The notes beneath the pieces are model-generated. The model made no database searches. It was given only the letters and a program-made list of their open reading frames with translations, and was not told the origin of the DNA. Shown here piece after piece: positions 22,336-34,355 of a stretch of 64,000 nucleotides of DNA. A program made the position numbers and the translations under genes. Within the stretch, counting starts at the first letter, position 1; every line of letters begins with the position of its first letter. The DNA is from Dermatemys mawii (taxonomy: Eukaryota > Chordata > Testudines > Dermatemydidae): NCBI GenBank assembly GCA_007922305.1, contig ML677366.1:15476338-15540337 (forward strand). Reading direction: 5' to 3'.

Positions 22336-23573
22336 TGAGTGTCTGTGTGATAAGCAACCTTGGATGAGTAACCTCGATCCCAGCAGCCTGCTTGTTACAC
22401 TCCAGCCATGCACTGGCATCCACCAGCTTTTTGGTTACACCGGCCACGATGACCCCAATGCCCCTCACTCCTGAATTTTCCCAAACCGTGTGCTCTGCAA
22501 CAGGGGTCCTGGAACTCGGGGTGCTGAGGGTGTAGCAACACCCCCTGCTACAAAGTAGTAATAACAACCAAATACATGGTTTCTGCTTTCAGCGCCCCCA
22601 GTATGAAAACTGTTCCAGCACTGCTGCTCTGCAGTGTCCAGCTCTTTCCTGGGCCATTCAGAGGACTAGTAAGGTTCATTTCCTCCTCTAAAGAAACAAA
22701 ATGCACAGCTTATCACTTTAACTAGCGTTACCATTTCAATTCAAAACACAGCACTGGGTTGGTATGGATTAAAAGTAAAATGAGTTAATTAACCAGAATA
22801 GATAAGATTTCGAGTGAGTTCAGATATAAGGGATAGAGCCAGAAATGACTACAAGCAAATCAAAGTCAAAAATGTGTTCTAGAGACTAAGACATAATAAA
22901 ACCACACTCTTCAAGGTGAGATTTTTACCACATTACCTTCCAGCAAGATGGCTGATTCTCTCTGGTCAGGATTTCCCACAAAGTCCAAAGTGCTCAGTGC
23001 CTCTGTCATCGTAACTGAACAATAACGTGGGGTTCTTTTGCTCTCTCTTTTATAGTCCAGAGAACCTCTGAAATGGATTCTGCTGAGGGTTACCCCCAAA
23101 GTAAAATTCATTGAAGTTGTGCAGAAGGAGACATGGAGTCTCATGGTGAAGGAAGTTCCATGCTGGTTTCTTCCCTGATTCTTGTTTGATAAAATGCAAA
23201 TTGATCTGTTTCTGCCCTCTCTGATGCAAATGAATGGCCACTTGACATGTGATTGCTAATTGACTCTGATGACACTTGGCTAGAGGCTTCAGCCTGTCCT
23301 TTATCTGGGAGAGACCTGTTTACCCACTTCCCAGACTTGTCTGGTAAACACATTTTAGTTCCATATTTCCTTTTATTTGTACAGTACTTTGGGCGTTTAC
23401 TATAGGCACCATGCAAGAATATTAACCATCAGTGTTACCTTACATGACACATATCAGATGCCATTTATAACATAAATGAATTGGGGTGCACTGATCTGGT
23501 CTAGCCGGCTGAAACTCACTACCAGATACCAGGGAGCCTCTGGCCCTCTTGCACTGGGACGCTGTCAGAGCCA
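22336..23573 (-). repeat. 5' LTR of the Gypsy element (1238 bp with a MITE inside)
   Basis: In plus orientation it starts TGAGTGTCTGTG and ends ...CTGTCAGAGCCA, so on the minus strand it is a TG...CA LTR. It aligns with 16895-17818 for most of its length and adds the block missing there. A 126-bp MITE is inserted at 22500-22625. The bases just inside the LTR (below 22336) do not give a clear tRNA-complementary primer site, probably through decay. Confidence 0.85.
22500..22625. mobile_element. hAT-like MITE inside the 5' LTR
   Basis: The target duplication GCTCTGCA is exact at 22492-22499 and 22626-22633. The ends ACAGGGGTCCTGGAAC and, complemented, AGCAGTGCTGGAAC are diverged inverted repeats. 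The other LTR shows the unoccupied site (GTGCTCTGCAGTGTCC), so insertion followed LTR duplication, i.e. followed integration of the retrotransposon. Confidence 0.88.
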
Positions 23574-26500
23574 AATACGCTTTATTAAAAATCATAGCTA
23601 CCCTGACCCTTCTGTCTACTATTACCAACTCCCCCCACCTCCCCACATGTTTAGGATTAAAACCAGGAGTTATACTTATTGCTAACTTTTTGAATGTATG
23701 CATATAAACCATTGTAATGAACATTCAGACGATAAAGTCAATATTTTCCTCAGGCATCAGGTGCTTTTTTCTGCTTCTCACCCATTCTCCTCACTCATTT
23801 TGTTCCCCCCTGACAGCACAGCCTACAGAGTTTCCAAAATCAGATCATTCCATTACAGATTAATATATTGTTGCACTAGTAAAGTTCATGTCCTGAGGTG
23901 AGAGACTTTTTCTTCAAATATGCCACCTCTGAGCATCTTTGAGCTTACCTACCAGGAGGCTGTAATCCATCCTACAAAAGTCATTCTTTTGGAGGAAGCA
24001 GAAAACGTTATGAGTTGGAACTGAGAGTTGTGGATTCATTTTGTTTGGGAGTAGGACGTTTACCTTCCTTTAAGAACAGGGAGAGGGGATACAATGCTAT
24101 CAAACCAGCACATATTGAAAGAGTCCCTTAGACAACATGGTACATTGAGGAACTATGATGCTTAAAAGAGCAGTAACTTCTGATGGGATATTATACTATA
24201 ACCTTGAGTAGGCAGCATATTAAAAACCCTCTCAACTCTTGGAATCTTTACTGTAGAATTCACAAGTCATTCATTTTACTTCCCACAAGTATGCATTTTG
24301 CTCTTTAAAAATAATACACACACAAAAATATTCAGTGAAATTTGCAAAGGCTAGGGAGAAGGATACAGCCATTTTGTCAGCAAAAGGCATTTCTGGGGCA
24401 TCTTCCTTTATTTTGTGCATTCTGGTATAACCCAAAGGCAAAAAACATGCTCTTGGGAACTATCATGAGCGAGGGATAAAAGTCACTACTGGGAGGTATG
24501 GTTTGGCAGCATCTAAAGAGTAGGAGGAAAACCATCAGTAGCAGGGAAATCCCCCACCTTTGTCCTGAAACACTGAGACTATATAAGATATTCAATAGAT
24601 TTTTTCAAAAAAAAAAAAAAAAAATCAAGAGGCAGCTGACTTTTTCCACCCACAGAGCAAAGGGGCAGAACATATCAGACTCCCCTCACTTTCCCACTAA
24701 CTTCAAGTGATAGTTTAACATGGACAATAATGCAGAACTCTTCTAAGGTAGCTCAGGAGTCATGGAAGAATGTTCTCTCTTTTGGCACATTCTCAAAAGC
24801 TACATGATTCTCCTCTGTTATGATCAAGAATAGAAGTTATCCCACAAACTCTCTTCAGCATGCTTCATCAGCCACTCCAAAATGCCATTCGTAATTCCCA
24901 AAAGACCTTTCAGCTGTTTAGATCTAGACCAAATCCTTCCCCCTCCTGTGCAATCCATAATTTCATCTAATATGCTTACTTGTAGACCCAGAACTTTCTA
25001 AACTAAAATTTGTCTGTTTACACAACTGTTCCTCTTTTGTGATCATGATTAATGCTGGGTAAAAAAATGGTGACGGTAAAAAAAAAAAGGTGAAATGAAA
25101 AACTTGGGATTTTGTCCTTTTATTGCTCATTCATGATGAATAATGATGCACTGATATGTTTTTAAAACATTTTGACTTGATTTTAATATTTGAAATATCA
25201 AACATACCACGTCATCACTTCCTTCTCCTTTGTGGTCACACTTTGCCTCCTGGATAATGTCATCACCCCAGGCTAGAATCTTAAGTGTCTGTGTCTCTGA
25301 GTGATGAAGGAATGCTGACTCATAAAAATCAGCAAAGGGCAGGAGAGCTACATTACAGTTGCTAATATCATGGGATATCCCTCCTCAGATCCCCCAAACA
25401 CCTTGCCAAAGTCCTCTAGCAAAGTTAAGGAACTCAAGACCTGATATTTACACATGAAACCACAACCACAACAAAAACGGTTGGGTAGATGTTTGTTTCT
25501 TTTTTGGAGGGGTGTTTAGAAAAAAACTTTGAAAAAATCTTTATCTATCATAAAGTACCAATAGAGGACAAAAGTTAAAATCAATAGTCCTGATCCTCCT
25601 GTTACCTGCACTGGTGTAAATCAGGAGTAAAACCAGTATGAGGGGGAATCAAGACCAATATTTTCTTCTATTGTTCTCTGTCAATATTGTAGCTGAAGAT
25701 TTACTACTAGCCTCTAGCTCTTTAGTTTCAGATCATCCAAATCCAAATAAAGGCTTAAAGCTGGAGAAAAGTGTCTGTACAGTCAAAAATAAGACACTCA
25801 TTTTTGTACTTGTAAAAGAAATACATGAGGGCTATAAACAATGTTTCCTAAAAATGGCACAAGCTTCTCATTTTAAATGTCAGATAAGAATTTTGCAGCA
25901 TGCATTTCAGATTTGTTAAACATAGTGGCTATTCTAGAGAGTATTTTAAAAAAATAAAAATGTAATAAAGTTGCAATAAGACATTATACCACAACTCCAG
26001 TACTGCTAACCACAAGTATTAAAAAATCATATCAGGCCGCAAAAATAAAGAGATAAAAAAGTATATATGGAGATCCTTTTACATACTCTCTGGGTTTTCC
26101 CCCATTAGAGTACATTTGGTTCTTGTTTTCAAGCTTCTCTTTGCAATTTGAGGGCTGGTAATGTCCTTTGAAAACATGAAATCACATGACTCCAGCAGCT
26201 GGGACATCAAGAAAAACACCAAATATTGCAAGATGTCTGATAAAATTAAGAAAATTGGCAACTTTGAAATTCCCTTCCCTCATGCACAACTAGTTTGCTG
26301 TTTATAGAAGTTATCATAAACTATGCAGAAAAATATTTCTATTGTCGAATAGGATAAGTTTTATCTAGAGAGAGAAATGGCACCGCTAACTAAGTTGCAG
26401 GTTACTTGTGTTCTCATAAGTTGAGCACAAAAGGGCCAGATCCTCATCTGGTGTAAAGCAGCATGCTTCACTGAATTCTCAAACATCAGTTTATGTTAGC

Positions 26501-27967
26501 TAAGTAGCTGCCCCTAAAAATCACTCTATAGGTATCAAAAGTTAATAGCTAAACTGTATTCAGACTACACTTCCATGTAATCAACTGCTGGAAGGAATTG
26601 TGATGGAAAAAGAATGTCTTCTGCAAGGGAAGGAACACATGAACACTTACATTTTCTCATGCTAATATTAATGTCATGCTCAATCATATGGGTAAATGTA
26701 AATAAGTGCTATAATTAACTAACAACTGATAAAAACATAGAACGGGGAGGGAAACGTAAGTTTCTCTGTAACAATCTCAGTGCAATCTGTTGATATTTTG
26801 TTACCTTCCTTCCCTCTCACACTTCCCAGTGAAGATTAAGTTCAGTGCCCAACTCCCACTGAATTTCAATGGATTTTTGGCATCTAGGTTCCTTAGGTGT
26901 TTTTTAAAATCCGATCCTAAAGCAATTGTACTTTGCTGTGTTAAGCAGCGGAATATTACAGATTACCCAATCTTATGCTCTAAATGTAAACCACGTGTAA
27001 TATGACAATGACCTCATTAAAGTCCAAACACTACAAATAATGAATAATAAATCTGTTTATAGAGCAATAACAAGTGAACCTACCTGAAAATGACATGATC
27101 TTTATACCATGTTTGAAAGATGAAGCTGTCTCCAAGTTCTTCAGTCAGTTATGACTGGATACATAGTGTTGTTTTGCTTTGGCCAGCATAGTCTGTCTCC
27201 TGCAGGCTTTAGAGGAAAGGCTAAATCCACTCCATCATTTTGGCAGCTGTCAATTCTCTCATCTCTATAGTTCCTCAGTTCCCCTCTGCCAAATGCAACT
27301 AGAACACTTTCTCTTTGGCTTGGATTGTGGTATGCAGACCTCAGATGCCACTGACAGCTAGCAGGGCATGTCCATACAGCTGTGCAGTTATTGCAGTTCT
27401 CTTCTATAGGCCTGGTCTTCACTGGCCCAGAAAGCAGAATGGTCTTCATGGAACATAGCAATATTCTATTATGAGTTTGTTCAGGTGCCCAGGCTGCTCT
27501 GATGAGATACCTACAAACAAGGACCAGAGCGACAGTAAAATTATGAAGTTCTCTTCATGGAGTTTCCTATACATCATTCCCTTATGGAAGAGGGGTCTGG
27601 ACTCCCAACTTCACAGAACCTGCAGATCCATGAGGAGGGACTCCTTTCACAGATCCATTTAGCTGCCAAGAGTCTTTTACATGGACAGCTACTGTTCTTT
27701 AGGCCCCACTGTCTCCCGATTTCCAGCAGCATGGTCCAACAGGAGCCATGGTGTCATTGCCTGGGTCTCCGCAGAGGGACTTGCCCACAGAGTTATTTTG
27801 ATAGAGTTGTGGGCTGTTTTAAACATCCCTGCGAAAGTTGGACTGCTCTGCAGGAGATGTCATTGCAGAGCGCCTCCTGCCCCTTCCTATCATGATACCT
27901 GGAACCATAACCTCAAAGAGCTCCAGTGGAGGGGCTTCTGGGAAATCTAGAGGAGTGGGAGTAAGAT
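23574..27967. other. Intergenic DNA, mostly featureless
   Basis: It includes an 18-A run at 24607-24624 and weak single-arm copies of the old palindromic repeat (about 25588-25635, 26430-26475). A segment at 27405-27960 begins GGCCTGGTCTTCACTGGCCC, which faintly resembles the outer DNA element at 18183, but no second end was found. No exon or conserved coding frame was seen. Confidence 0.5.
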
Positions 27968-27975
27968 GTGTAGAC

Positions 27976-28197
27976 CAGTGATCTTCAAAGTGGGGTGCGC
28001 GAGACCCCGGCACTGCTGCTGATCCCGCCCAGGAGACCACCGAACTCAGCAGTGGTCTATTTTTGTACCGCCGAAATGCCGCCGCAGAAAGCGGAAGCTT
28101 TCTGTTCAGCGGCATTTTGGTGGACGTACCCCGGGGGCTGTGAGCGGACACCGCACGGCAGTAAGGGGCTGCGGCCAAAAAACTTTGAGGACTGCTG
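27976..28197. mobile_element. Non-autonomous hAT transposon (222 bp)
   Basis: An exact 8-bp target duplication, GTGTAGAC, lies at 27968-27975 and 28198-28205. The ends CAGTGATCTTCAAAGT and (complement of right end) CAGCAGTCCTCAAAGT match 12 of 16. The GC-rich interior creates long spurious open frames, including a 144-codon minus frame. Confidence 0.87.
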
Positions 28198-28324
28198 GTG
28201 TAGACATGCAGGTCAGACAGTTTCCTTTCACACTGGTATGAAGATATCCACACATGGAAGAGATTCTCTGAGCCAGATAATTATGTTCTGCCTACTAAAT
28301 TCCACCATACAGTTTCAACTGAGT

Positions 28325-28800
28325 ATCATAGAATCATAGAATATCAGGGTTGAAATGGATCTCAGGAGGTCATCTAGTCCAACCCCCTGCTCAAAGCAGG
28401 ACCAATCCCCAACTAAGGCATCCCAGCCAAGGCTTTGTCAAATCTGACCTTAAAAACCTCTCAGGAAGGAGATTCCACCACCACCCTAGTTAACCCATTC
28501 CAGCACTTCACCACCCTCCTAATGAAAAAGTTTTTCCTATTTTCCAACCTAAACTTCCCCCACTGCAACTTGAGACCATTACTCCTTGTTCTGTCATCTG
28601 GTACCTGTCTAGATCCATCCTCTTTGGAACCTTGTTTCAGGTAGTTGAAAGCAGCTATCAAATCCCTCCTCACTCTTCTCTTCTGCAGACTAAACAATCC
28701 CAGTTCCATCAGCCTCTCCTTATAAATCATGTACTCCAAGTCCAGCCCCCTAATCATTTTTGTTGCCCTCTGCTGGACTCTTTCCAATTTCAATACAATA
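28325..28800 (-). mobile_element. CR1 LINE, 5'-truncated (ORF2 C-terminus and 3' UTR)
   Basis: The low-coordinate end is the CR1 3' terminus (TCATAGAATCATAGAAT, complement of ATTCTATGATTCTATGA), followed by the GGAGGTCATCTAGTCCAACC block. A minus-strand frame of about 115 codons reads [32 protein letters not shown] and ends CWNGL..VVVESPS, the typical C-terminus of CR1 ORF2. The frame is open over that stretch, so the copy is moderately young. The RT and endonuclease domains are absent. Confidence 0.92.
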
Positions 28801-28829
28801 ACCATCTCTATTTCAAACTTGTGTAACAT

Positions 28830-30025
28830 TATTTTGCACTCTTAAACTGTGTACATTATACCCAAAAGTAAGTAAAGGACTAAGTAATCCCTATTACATA
28901 ATTTACTGAAATAGTTAATACACAGGATCCTCAGAATAAAAACACCAAACAAGTGCAATGTATTATTTTTTCATTTGATTTTTACAGCTAAATATTTCAG
29001 CCAATCCCTTTTTCAGCAGCCACAGTTACATTACTCACTGGACTCCATGTTCAAAACATTTGAGTATGATAGGAATTGACTGGATGTTGTTTTAATATAT
29101 AAAGGTTAATTTAAAATAACTTAAGAGATCCATATTGCATAACAGCAGCATTACCGATGAGAAGTCTTGGGTTCAGAACAAGGTCAGCTTTCAAGCCCCC
29201 AACCAGTGATAGCTGCACTTGTCATGAACATACTGTGCTTAGTCCCCAGGGAAAGTGTATCTTCAGCTGTCATGTATGCAGCTCCTTCTGTTAGACAGTC
29301 CAAGAAGCAATACTTTTTCTTCTGAAGTGTCAGTCACCTGACCTCGTAAAGGTAAGTGCTGCTGTGATAAGAGACGAAAGGCAGAGAATTAGCTAAGCAG
29401 TATGCTTAGTAATAGGCTCACAGCCTCCTACAGTATTACGTTATGAGTTGCTTCTGGATATCTCTCTCTATATCAATGAACCAAAAATCAGCCTTTGGAG
29501 TTAGGTGGCTGTTCTAAACCAGCTCATCTTAAGGATCATGGAAAAAAAAAATCAGTCAAGCAAACACAGTAGAGGCAGCCAGAACCCATTAATCTATTAC
29601 ATCATTATTCATACATGCAAACTAGTGTTGTTTTTGGTCAAACATTATAGTCCCTGTCCCCGTCCCTAGATGACTGATTGTCTTTTCATCTTTGAATTAT
29701 CCAGCCTATTTCACTATATTGTAAAGTTCTCTGACTTACTGCTTTATATATAGTGAGCTTCCCAGTCTAATTAATTTCCATTCATTAAAGATACTGCAAC
29801 CCAAAGGCCCATTTCAAGCTGTACATTTTTGCCTCTGTTGTCAAATGATTTTTTTCCCTCTTGAGCAAAGATGAGACTAAAATCTGTGAACAACAAAGAA
29901 GCAATTTGACCAAACAATACTTTGCCTTTAGTTCTAAAATTTAAAAGAATAATATTTTAAACTCACAGAAATTTCCAAGCAACTGTGGGACCATATGAAG
30001 TGCTCCTTAGGCTTTATTCATGGAA
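28830..30025. other. Intergenic DNA with no recognised feature
   Basis: AT-rich sequence with an A9 run near 29540. No repeat ends, exons or promoters could be supported. Confidence 0.55.
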
Positions 30026-30475
30026 TAATATCATAGGACTGGAAGGGCCCTAGAGAGGTCATCTAGTCCAATGGTTCTCAACCAGGGGTACATCAGCTCA
30101 TCTAGATATCTGCTTAGTTTTACAAGCAGGCTACATAAAAAACACTAGTGAAATCAGTACAAATTAAAATTACATACATAGCTTTGTTTATAGTACTCTA
30201 TATACTCTCAAATGTAAGTACAATATTTATATTCCAACTGATTTATTTTATAATTGTATGGTAAAATTGAGAAAGTCAGCAGTTTTTCAGTAATAGTGAG
30301 CTGTGATACTTTGGTATTTTTACGTCTGATTTTGTGAGCAGGTAGTTGTTAAGTCAGATGAAACTTAGGGGAACACAAGACAAATCAGACTCCTGAAAGT
30401 AGTCTGGAAAGGTTGAGAGCCACTGATCTAGTCCAGTCCCATGCACTCAGGGCAGGACTAAGAATTATCTAGTAT
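30026..30475 (-). mobile_element. CR1 3' fragment split by a hAT
   Basis: 30026-30068 (ATATCATAGGACTGGAAGGGCC...GGTCATCTAGTC) and 30426-30475 (ATCTAGTCCAGTCCCATGCACTCAGGGCAGGACTA) are adjacent pieces of one CR1 3' end in the same orientation. They are interrupted by the 357-bp hAT at 30069-30425. The CR1 is therefore the older insertion. Confidence 0.78.
30069..30425. mobile_element. hAT (Charlie-like ends) transposon inside CR1 (357 bp)
   Basis: The ends are CAATGGTTCTCAACC and, complemented, CAGTGGCTCTCAACC (13 of 15). An exact 8-bp target duplication, ATCTAGTC, lies at 30061-30068 and 30426-30433. The duplication is itself CR1 sequence. No transposase coding is visible. Confidence 0.92.
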
Positions 30476-32561
30476 TATTGGTTCTCTCAATGCCATTGTC
30501 ATCCTCCTTGCTGTTCCTTTTAGGGGTAGTGCTTACACTGGCATTTGACAGCAGCCCATTACACTGCTTATACCTCCCTTAATGCCAAAGACAAACTCTC
30601 TTATTCTGAGAGCATCCAGCAATGCTTTTCTTCAGACAGTTCCAGACGCCTTGGCACAGGATTAAAAATAAAGAGAAAAATCACAAAATAACATAGCAGA
30701 ATGAAGCCTCGCTAGAGCAAATCTATGGCAAACGTAGGTAGCAGCGAAGGCCTGACCACAAATGCAATCTAACAGTTAAACAATTTTTTTAAAAATACAC
30801 CTTTTAGACCATCTCTGTTTGTCAGCAGTAGTATGCTGTCGTCTTCTGGTCTGGTTTTGCATTTCAGCCAGGTTAGGGGCCTCCCCACTCACTGTGTAAC
30901 TACAGACCTACACATATATTTCTCTAGGACAATGTGCAATATATGCAAATCTCTTTCATTGGCATGATGCATATCCCCTCACCCTGTAGTTGTAATCTTA
31001 GGACACAATTACAGATGAATTTCCAAGTGAAAAGAATAGTTGATCAGGTTCATTAACCCTCTTTAATTTCCTCCTAATCTGCACTGACTACATATTAGGC
31101 ATTCCAAATTATTTTCTTGAACCTCTGTATAAGGCCACTCTACGGAATACACACACCTTACAATGGACTATTTCACACCGTAACGTGTATTAAGTGCTAC
31201 TATAACATACAACTGGGTTTGAAGCTAGTAATAATTTTGCCATATCCTTTTCTAAAATGCTGCCTATTGCTTTCTGTATAGACACTTTATTAAAATGAAG
31301 CCACTGAGATTCTCTTTTGAGCACCTTATAGACAAAGGCTATTTTTTTCAAGCTAGATTTCAGAAAAAAACATCTACAGAGGAGAAACTGGTACACACGA
31401 ATATCACACAAGCTAAAGAGGAAGCTACGTGCTCATTAAGTCCTGTCTCTGATTCTGAGGCTTTCTACTACTGCAACAGAATTACAGAACATTCCTGAGT
31501 AGTTTACCTAGGTGTAAGTCATTTGGAGGCGCAGTGAAACGTGAGTGATTCAATACCTGATTTCATTTGTTATTACAGTGCAAAAGACCATATGAAAAAT
31601 TCTGGAAGAGCTCTCCACAGATGGGAAAAATGGGCACTGAACTGGTGATGACAACCAATTTGCCTTCCATTTGTAGTTCCACTGAAGGATCTGCATATTT
31701 TACATGTGCTTTGTGCCCATCTCCCAAAAAGCAGTATAATGTTACCGAGGAGGAGGAGGAAAATGGTGTTTGTGCAGATTTAGGAAATGTGCGGATTAAA
31801 AAGTCTGTAGATTCTTTTGACAAAAGTCCATTTCTGCTTCCTGTGCAGATGATTATTTATTGTTAACCTTTTATCCTATCAGCTTTTCTGGAGGAAAGTG
31901 TATCTAGAAATCTCACTGGAGAATAGTGAGACATCCCAATTTCATAAGGGTGAAGGACAAGCCTTTTATATGGCTGTCAGAAATGCTAACAGGAAAACAC
32001 TATTGAATTTTGCTTTCTTTTGTTCAGAATTCAGTATCAGTAACTCTTACGAAGACATGCAGTTCCTATAGAAAAATCCCCATAAAGACAAAGGGTAGGG
32101 GATCAGCTCCCTGGAGAAATGGAAAAAAAGGCTTGAGAGAGGTTAAAAAAAAAAGAAAAAGCTTCTGTAGAAAAACAGCATCTGTTGAAACAGCGATCTC
32201 CTTGCCAAACAGCCCAAACCACACCATTTCATGGCGTCTATTTTTTTCCTCGTTTGTCAGGATTTGAGAGATTTTTATAATCATGAAGTGGTACAGCTGT
32301 AACAGAGCAATAATCCCAAATTGACTCTCTCAATAGCAGGAGTATGCCAATCAATACTGACTACTCTCTTTATTAACAGAAATTGTTTTCATCAAACTAG
32401 ATTTTTCTCCCATTCTCTTTTCAGTAAACACAAACCAGCACAGAACATAAATAAAAGCAAACATTCACAACATTGTTGATACCGTAAAACAGACTTCCAG
32501 AATTGAACTACATTATAGGTAATTGGACCCCCGGACAAGAAAGCAACCTAATCAGAACAGC

Positions 32562-32593
32562 ACTTAAGCATGTATTTAAATATATGCTTAAGT
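32562..32593. repeat. 32-nt near-perfect palindrome
   Basis: The arms ACTTAAGCATGTATTT and AAATATATGCTTAAGT are complementary at 15 of 16 positions with no loop. It belongs to a longer stretch of CTTAAGCATATGCTTAA-type sequence that continues to about 32645. A related GTGCTTAAAATTAAG string occurs near 43965. Probably an old palindromic repeat family. Confidence 0.75.
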
Positions 32594-32985
32594 ACTACTG
32601 AAATCAACTGGGCTTAAGCATATGCTTAAAATTAAGCACACACTTCTGTGCATTCCTGAATCAGAGCCATAATGGCTAAATAAATCAGATGCATTTGTGA
32701 ATTTGCTGAAGACAGCAACAATAATGTAATTGTGGTAGGAGTTACATCATCAAACTGGTAAAGGCAGAACTAACAAGAAACAGTTGTATAATAATTATTA
32801 TTATATATGCAAATTCATGCAGGCTTTAAAATAAATAAAGCTTAATTTGGCTGGGTATTCTCTCTCCTCCCCAAACTCCTTTGACCCCAGTTCTACAGAA
32901 AACTCCCAATAAGTGAATGCTAGGGATGAATAACTGGCATCAACTCTTCATAAAAGCATCTTTCTGCCTGGTAATAGTGTAAATA

Positions 32986-33005
32986 TTATATATATATATA
33001 TATAT
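32986..33005. repeat. (TA)n microsatellite
   Basis: About ten TA dinucleotides in a row. Confidence 0.9.
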
Positions 33006-33579
33006 GTTGACAGGTATCATTCACAAAGCTGATGTACAATAAGCAAATCCCAAGATGTCTGCTCACTCAAATTATGAGCAAAATAAAGTTAGTTCAAAAG
33101 AGAACAAATACTATTTCCCCCTTATTTAAATAAGATTAAAAGCCGATGGAGAGGGGAGGGGAGTAAAAAAAATGATGAAAAACTATACCGGCATAAAAAT
33201 AAAAATACTGGGTCAGCCATGCTTTACTACAATGCTTCACCGGTACAGCGACCATGTTTGTTTAGAAGTAATTTTTTTTTTTAAAGAAGAAAACCAAGTA
33301 TGCTGCCAGTGAAAAGCCATATCCATGTAAAATGACTTTTTGATTCATACTCAAAGTTTTGGCTTCACTGAGTCTAAGTTTATAGCAGAGTACAACTTCC
33401 ATTGATAGTTCAGTAATGATAGGACACCACCACCTTAACCGTTTATATAAATATTTGATCTCCAGACTCACACATTTCAGAGAGGTTTGCATTCCCATGG
33501 ATTTTGCATATCAAAGGGGATGACAGTTGCTTGAGCTTTCTTGTAAGTCTGCTGTGAACGTGTGTTCAATAGTAGGTAA

Positions 33580-33840
33580 TGAATAAATACTAATGATATT
33601 TTGCACTTCTATAGAAACTTCCATGAAAGACTCTCAAAGCACTCTGCAAATACTGATGGTTCAGACAGTGAAGGGTTTTGGGGGTCCACCTTTGTTTTTA
33701 TTATTATTCTACAGAAGGGGCAACAAAGGCACAGATAGATTAAGCTATCTGCCTGTGTCATGCAGTGATGCTAGAGACTGGAATCCAAATCTCAACTCCC
33801 TATCCTGCATTTTAACCACTAGATTGTGCTGCTTCTCATT
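33580..33840 (-). mobile_element. MIR-type core SINE, diverged
   Basis: In order, the sequence matches the reverse complement of MIR: TTTTGCACTTCTATAG, CTCAAAGCACTCTGCAAA, TTATTATTATTCTACAGAAG (for ATTATCCCCATTTTACAGATG), GGCACAGATAGATTAAG, and the tRNA-like end ...CATTTTAACCACTAGATTG. Old tRNA-derived SINEs of this kind occur across amniotes. Confidence 0.72.
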
Positions 33841-33943
33841 CCCACCAGACCTATGTTTTTTAACAGTAAGGATGGATACCCTGGTTTGAACGATCTCTGA
33901 ACCAACTTGTGGCTGAGGCAGAACTCAAACCAAACACTTGATG

Positions 33944-34355
33944 ACAGAATCATAGCAGATTAGGGTAGGATGAGACCTCAGGAGGTCATCTAGTTCAACC
34001 CACTGCTCAAAGCAGGACCAACCCCAACTAAATCATCCCAGCCAGGGTTTTGTCAAGCTAGGCCTTAACCTCCAAGGATGGAGATTCTGCCACCTCCCTA
34101 GGTAACCCGTTCCACTGCTTCACTACCCTCCTAGTGAAATTGTATTTCCTAATGTCCAACCTAGACCTTCCCCACTGCAGCTTGAGAACAGCCTAGCTCC
34201 ATCCTCTTTGGAAGCCCCGTTCAAGTAGTTGAAGGCTGCTAAGAAATCCCCCCCTCACTCTTCTCTTTTGCAGACTAAATAAGCCCACTTTCCACAGCCT
34301 CTCCTCATAAGTCATGTGCTCCAGCCCTCATATCATTTACATTGCCCTCAGTTGG
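33944..34355 (-). mobile_element. CR1 LINE 3' fragment
   Basis: The low end is GACAGAATCATAG followed by GACCTCAGGAGGTCATCTAGTTC and CTGCTCAAAGCAGGACCAA, the same order as the copy at 28325-28800. It extends into the ORF2 C-terminal region (TCTTCTCTTTTGCAGACTAAA). It carries indels that break the frame, so it is older than the 28-kb copy. Confidence 0.88.

Larger units (their letters stand above)
16895..23573 (-). mobile_element. Ty3/Gypsy LTR retrotransposon, degraded, IN-before-RT order
   Basis: Two related LTR copies (16895-17818 and 22336-23573) flank an internal region whose minus-strand fragments read, 5' to 3': gag capsid (~22060), a zinc-knuckle remnant (~21380), integrase zinc-binding region (~20480), integrase core (~20200), integrase tail (to ~19555) and reverse transcriptase (~19160 to 17835). 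Stops and frameshifts are frequent. RNase H and the end of RT have been deleted up to the LTR. Integrase upstream of RT is the arrangement of Gmr1-like Gypsy elements. hAT elements are nested in the RT region and in the 5' LTR. Confidence 0.85.
30476..33579. other. Intergenic DNA: palindromes and a TA microsatellite only
   Basis: A 32-nt near-palindrome lies at 32562-32593, a perfect 16-mer palindrome (TTAAGCATATGCTTAA) near 32623, and a TA run at 32986-33005. A 99-codon plus frame at 31567-31866 has no recognisable family or splice context. Nothing else is supported. Confidence 0.5.

Noticed and set aside
22911..23416. Minus-strand frames of 63-91 codons in 22.9-23.4 kb as a gene
   Set aside because: They lie within the 5' LTR and have counterparts in the other LTR; LTRs are noncoding here.
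27819..28253. 144-codon minus-strand frame
   Set aside because: Runs through the hAT at 27976-28197 and its target duplications; an accident of GC content.
28461..28829. 122-codon minus-strand frame as a host gene
   Set aside because: It is the C-terminus of CR1 ORF2 with the CR1 3' end immediately following.
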